Shown: one piece after another, positions 42,053 to 44,768 of the stretch
Position numbering within the stretch: the stretch's first letter is position 1
Layout of the letters: each line of letters begins with the position of its first letter
From: BD2-11 clade cluster bacterium bin43
Lineage (GTDB): Bacteria > Gemmatimonadota > Gemmatimonadetes > Longimicrobiales > Gaopeijiaceae
Assembly: GCA_002238605.1 (NCBI GenBank)
Contig: MPMR01000031.1
Span: forward strand, 1 to 44,768
Length of the DNA: 44,768 bases
Reading direction: 5' to 3'
Translations under genes and position numbers: made by a program
The notes under the pieces: generated by a model
Database searches by the model: none
Told to the model about the DNA's origin: nothing
Seen by the model: the letters and a program-made list of their open reading frames with translations, nothing else

Positions 42053-42340
42053 ATGACCGAGAACACGATGGAACGGAGGACGAAACCTCCGACCCGGTTC
42101 CTGCGGCTGCCCGAGGTGATGGAGCGCACCGGCCTGTCGCGGAGCACGATCTACGTGCGGCTGGCAGAGGGACGCTTCCCCCGACCGGTCGCCTTGGGCG
42201 GGCGGGCCGTGGGATGGATCGAGGCCGAGGTGGACGAGTGGGTCCGCGAGCGCATCGCCGAGAGCCGGTTCGAGGGCGCGCGGGCCGGTGAGCGCGGCGA
42301 GGTCGCGCGGGCGATCCCCGAGGCCGGCCCGGTTCGATGA
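42053..42340 (+). CDS. AlpA-family DNA-binding regulator
   Basis: A 95-residue AlpA/excisionase-type protein: TRFLRLPEVMERTGLSRSTIYVRLAEGRFPRPVALGGRAVGWIEAEVDEWVRERI. A ribosome site (AGGAGCAGG) precedes the ATG at 42053. It matches the C-terminal part of the fused regulator at 29888-30451. AlpA-type proteins activate or direct excision of integrative elements, and here it follows the integrase. Confidence 0.85.
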   Translation: MTENTMERRTKPPTRFLRLPEVMERTGLSRSTIYVRLAEGRFPRPVALGGRAVGWIEAEVDEWVRERIAESRFEGARAGERGEVARAIPEAGPVR

Positions 42341-42398
42341 GCCGGCGCGCTTCGCGGCGGCCGGGGAACAGCCCGTCGGACGCGTCTAAGGCCGGTAA

Positions 42399-42433
42399 GC
42401 CAGCCGACTCCGTGTTGAACACGGAAGGCTGGC
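42399..42433. other. Nested hairpin, candidate oriT or operator
   Basis: Two nested inverted repeats: outer arms GCCAGCC (42399-42405) and GGCTGGC (42427-42433), inner arms CCGTGTT (42410-42416) and AACACGG (42418-42424). A second hairpin (GGGGGGC and GCCCCCC) follows at 42436-42452. It lies about 100 bp upstream of a ribbon-helix-helix gene. A related, less perfect copy is present at about 44436-44470 before the second such gene. Hairpins next to MobC-like genes are typical of oriT. Inference. Confidence 0.45.
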
Positions 42434-42536
42434 AAGGGGGGCCGCGCCCCCCTTCGAACCCCCGGCCTTGTCGCGCCGCTGCCGGAGCAGCGGACGCGCG
42501 GGGGCGCCGCCCCCGAACCCCGTCTCCGGTGCGCTC

Positions 42537-42690
42537 ATGACTGAGCATCGCACCGTGATGGTCGCCGCCCGGGTCACGCCCGCCGAGCACGCCGCCTGGA
42601 GGGACAAGGCGGCCGCGGCGGGCGTGTCGCCGTCCGAGTTGTTGCGGCGGGCGATGGCGCAGACGCGAACGTGGACCGCGCGGGCGCTCG
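42537..42690 (+). pseudogene. Ribbon-helix-helix MobC-like gene, truncated copy 1
   Basis: Begins TEHRTVMVAARVTPAEHAAWRDKAAAAGVSPSELLRRAMAQTRTW, a ribbon-helix-helix protein like plasmid mobilisation accessory proteins (MobC) or CopG-type regulators. It is nearly identical to the copy at 44578. After about residue 50 the sequence changes to an inverted piece of integrase gene, so the frame that stays open to 42926 is chimeric and the original gene is cut. Confidence 0.65.
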
Positions 42691-42825
42691 AACGGGTCCG
42701 TGCGGCGCCAAGCGGCCTCGACCTGTTTGCGAACCACATGCCAGCGCCCGCCTCCGCCACCTCGTGGGGGTGGTCGGTCTCCTCGGGGCCGCCCATTTCC
42801 CGGAACGACTGTCCTCGGGACCCCT
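42680..42825 (-). pseudogene. Inverted fragment of a P4-type integrase 3' end
   Basis: On the minus strand this matches the end of the integrase at 41290-41450: EETDHPHEVAEA in one frame, then KQVEAAWRRTDPFER after a frameshift, compared with EETDHPREVAEA and NQVEAAYRRTDLFER in the intact gene. Catalytic parts upstream are missing. It disrupts the ribbon-helix-helix gene and is evidence of a second integrase copy and rearrangement. Confidence 0.75.
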
Positions 42826-43054
42826 TACCAATGGGCAGTCGCCGCGGGTTCGTCCGCGCCAACCGCTCACGGAAACGAGCCAACCAGAATACAATCAGAA
42901 CGAGACGGTCGCGGCCATGGATATGATTCGGGGTACCGCACGAGCCAAGCTGCGTGCTCGCGTGGTTGCGAAAGGGGTGTCGAGCTGGCGTTCGCGACGT
43001 TTCGACGCCCCGCACATCCCCCGTTCGTTGAGCCGTGTTTGCCTGCACCCAGGA
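42826..43054. other. Short gap before the DUF2971 gene
   Basis: No gene seen. Open frames crossing it are extensions of the chimeric frames of the preceding remnants. Confidence 0.4.
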
Positions 43055-43804
43055 CTACGAACGGGGCTTCTCAGTCTCCGGTATCAGGACAGGAAGAGTG
43101 AACGTCGGGGCGTCCGACAACGTTGACGGCCGAACTCGGTCGCCGATCCCATAGCGCTCCGCAAGGGATCGCACCAAGTCAACGAACCAATCCTTGGCGA
43201 ACGGAGCGACAACGATCTCTTCCACGAGCCCCGGTAAGTCGACCTCGCAGTATCCAACGTCTGCGTCTTCCTGCCCGTCTTCCGCGGGAATTCGGAGATA
43301 GATGGCACGGACCTCCTGCTCGTGCTGAAAGCTGATCCTCTTGTGGACGAGGGGCAACAGCGCGTTTCCGAAGGGAATCCTTTCGGTCCGGTAATCTCGA
43401 TACCAAACCCGCGATACATTGACGCTCGCCTCGCCGACGAGCGCCTCCTTGAAGCGAGCGAAGACCGTCTTGATCGCGACCCCGTCCCGTTCCCGAGTGT
43501 ACAGCCGCCACATCGCCTCGGATTCGAACTCGCCCATGTGCCAGCAGTTCACGCGAGCCATACGCACGAACTGTCGAAAATCGATGTTGCCTTGGGTGAT
43601 CCGGCTTCCCACCTTTAGTTCCCCGGCGAGGAGAGGGGGCGTCGCTGGCGATATGGACCCTTCGAACGGATCTCCAAGCTGATCGGGTCGGCAGAAGAAC
43701 AGGGCGCTTTTTTCCAGCAGTGACACGAACTTCGTGAAATCCATGTACCGCCAAAGGACTGCGTCGTCGGGCGGAGGACTAAGCTGCGGATGGTCGTGAT
43801 ACAT
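43055..43804 (-). CDS. DUF2971-family protein
   Basis: A 249-residue protein. It matches the DUF2971 pattern: LWRYMDFTKFVSLLEKSALFFCRPDQLGDPFEGSIS near the start, VNCWHMGEFESEAMWRLYTRERDGVAIKT in the middle, and VHKRISFQHEQEVRAIYL. The function of this family is not established; it occurs often in mobile elements and defence islands. Monocistronic; the upstream region (43805-43900) is AT-rich and likely holds its promoter. GC content is lower than in the neighbouring integrase DNA. Confidence 0.8.
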   Translation of the reverse strand: MYHDHPQLSPPPDDAVLWRYMDFTKFVSLLEKSALFFCRPDQLGDPFEGSISPATPPLLAGELKVGSRITQGNIDFRQFVRMARVNCWHMGEFESEAMWRLYTRERDGVAIKTVFARFKEALVGEASVNVSRVWYRDYRTERIPFGNALLPLVHKRISFQHEQEVRAIYLRIPAEDGQEDADVGYCEVDLPGLVEEIVVAPFAKDWFVDLVRSLAERYGIGDRVRPSTLSDAPTFTLPVLIPETEKPRS

Positions 43805-44577
43805 GAGGATACCTCGCGGTTTTTCTTAGGAGGTTTGACGCGATCAATGAGTCGGCGAATCGAATTAGAATAGCCTACTAATGGCAATCGTCGCCTACTC
43901 GGTCTGAGCTCGATCCGCCGGGCTTCCCAAACGATCAAGGGGGGCTCGCCTTCAAAGCGTGCCTAGCCCGAGAGGAATGGGGCCGGGTTCTGTAAGACCC
44001 GCGATCCCGCCGGTGCACCTCGCCAGCTTCCGACGATACCACGATCAAAGGATTGGTGCAGTCGCGTGTAGGATCGCCGCACTGCAAGGTTGGCCGGCAC
44101 GGACGATTCGGGATCGCGGAGGCGAACTGCCGATACTCCCGCCTCTGCCTCGGAAAGGAAACCGCGCCCAGCCTCCGAAGGGCCTCCGCCAATCGATGCG
44201 CGCCGCCCAATCCGGCTACTGGGGCGAAGCGTCGCCAAAACGCTCGTCGGCAGGCGATGAAGGTAGCGTCGCCGGAGGCAGATCCGACTCCGGGACGGTG
44301 CTGGAACCCTTGGGAAATCGCCTGGATCCAAGGTGTTGACACAGCCGGAATCGGGCTTCTCCGTGTACGGGTATGGAGATTCCGCCGACCCAGAATACCC
44401 GGAGCCCGGGGCTGGCTGACGCTCTTGGTATGCGTAAGCTGGCGACGCAGTGTTTGAACACTATGGCTTGGCAAGGACGACGCTGCGCCCCCCTAAACCC
44501 CCCGGCCTTCCGCGTCGCTGACGGATCAGCGGGCGGGCGCGGGAAACCGCGCCCCGAACCCCGTCTCCGGTGCGCTC
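43805..44577. other. Gene-free region with second hairpin copy
   Basis: About 770 bp. The left 100 bp are AT-rich and serve as likely promoter for the DUF2971 gene. No gene is supported in the middle. The right end (about 44436-44577) repeats the sequence that precedes the first ribbon-helix-helix gene, with an inner palindrome of arms AGTGTT and AACACT at 44449-44462. Confidence 0.5.
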
Positions 44578-44768
44578 ATGAGTGAGCATCGCACCGTGAT
44601 GGTCGCCGCCCGGGTCACGCCCGCGGAACACGCCGCCTGGCGGGACAAGGCGGCGGCGGCGGGGGTGTCGCCGTCCGAGTTGTTGCGGCGGGCGATGGCG
44701 CAAACGCGGACGTGGACCGCGCCCGCACGCGCCGTCGAGCGCGAACGGACCCGCCAGATCGCGCGCAT
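44578..44768 (+). CDS. Ribbon-helix-helix MobC-like protein, copy 2 (cut by window end)
   Basis: Starts SEHRTVMVAARVTPAEHAAWRDKAAAAGVSPSELLRRAMAQTRTW and continues with TAPARAVERERTRQIAR up to the window edge. The strand-helix-helix pattern fits MobC-like relaxosome proteins and CopG-type regulators. This copy has no inserted integrase fragment, so it shows how copy 1 should have continued. A relaxase gene would be expected downstream, outside the window, if the mobilisation idea is right. Confidence 0.7.
   Translation, partial: MSEHRTVMVAARVTPAEHAAWRDKAAAAGVSPSELLRRAMAQTRTWTAPARAVERERTRQIAR

Overview
This is GC-rich DNA with densely packed, often overlapping genes and a GTG/TTG-tolerant start usage. 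The chromosomal flank holds a secreted aminopeptidase-like protein, a PadR regulator, a secreted PQQ dehydrogenase-type beta-propeller and a PhzF-type isomerase. This mix fits a GC-rich Gram-negative heterotroph, possibly Gemmatimonadota. That is an impression from gene content and style, not a placement. A Trb/VirB-type transfer system, lipobox proteins and signal peptides agree with a diderm cell.

Layout. 1-7800: ordinary chromosomal genes, with an imperfect 34-bp tandem repeat array at the extreme left. 7897-7935: the 5' half of a tRNA-Ile(GAU), cut exactly after the anticodon loop. I take this as the left border of a large accessory region that fills the rest of the window. 8238-23493: a defence-like island. 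It has a dead hsdR remnant; an ATPase / TOPRIM-like / DUF262 gene set; a patatin-like phospholipase; and, on the minus strand, an eight-gene operon (small protein, two E2-like proteins, E1, JAB, two metallo-beta-lactamase-fold proteins, and one E2-E1-JAB fusion). 23999-26592: two tyrosine recombinases. One is killed by an amber codon. The other is intact and bracketed by inverted dif-like sites (11-bp arm, 6-bp spacer, 11-bp arm). 26627-29218: a large secreted surface protein with fibronectin-like domains. 29888-40140: a conjugation (Trb-type T4SS) operon with fused regulators at its head and a truncated VirD4 at its end. 40289-44768: a P4-type integrase, a second copy of the regulator module, two copies of a hairpin plus ribbon-helix-helix gene (a candidate relaxosome/oriT module), an inverted integrase fragment and a DUF2971 gene.

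How it fits together. The region looks like several integrative elements nested beside a tRNA gene. Defence cargo lies on the tRNA side and the transfer machinery on the other side. The truncated VirD4, the absence of a relaxase and VirB11 in the window, and the broken recombinase and hsdR genes suggest partial decay. The most unusual parts are the double ubiquitin-like conjugation operon (three E2-like domains, two E1, two JAB and two MBL-fold proteins, no recognisable ubiquitin-like protein) and the recombinase flanked by inverted dif-like sites in front of a surface-protein gene. The latter has the geometry expected of an invertible switch or a pdif-like module.
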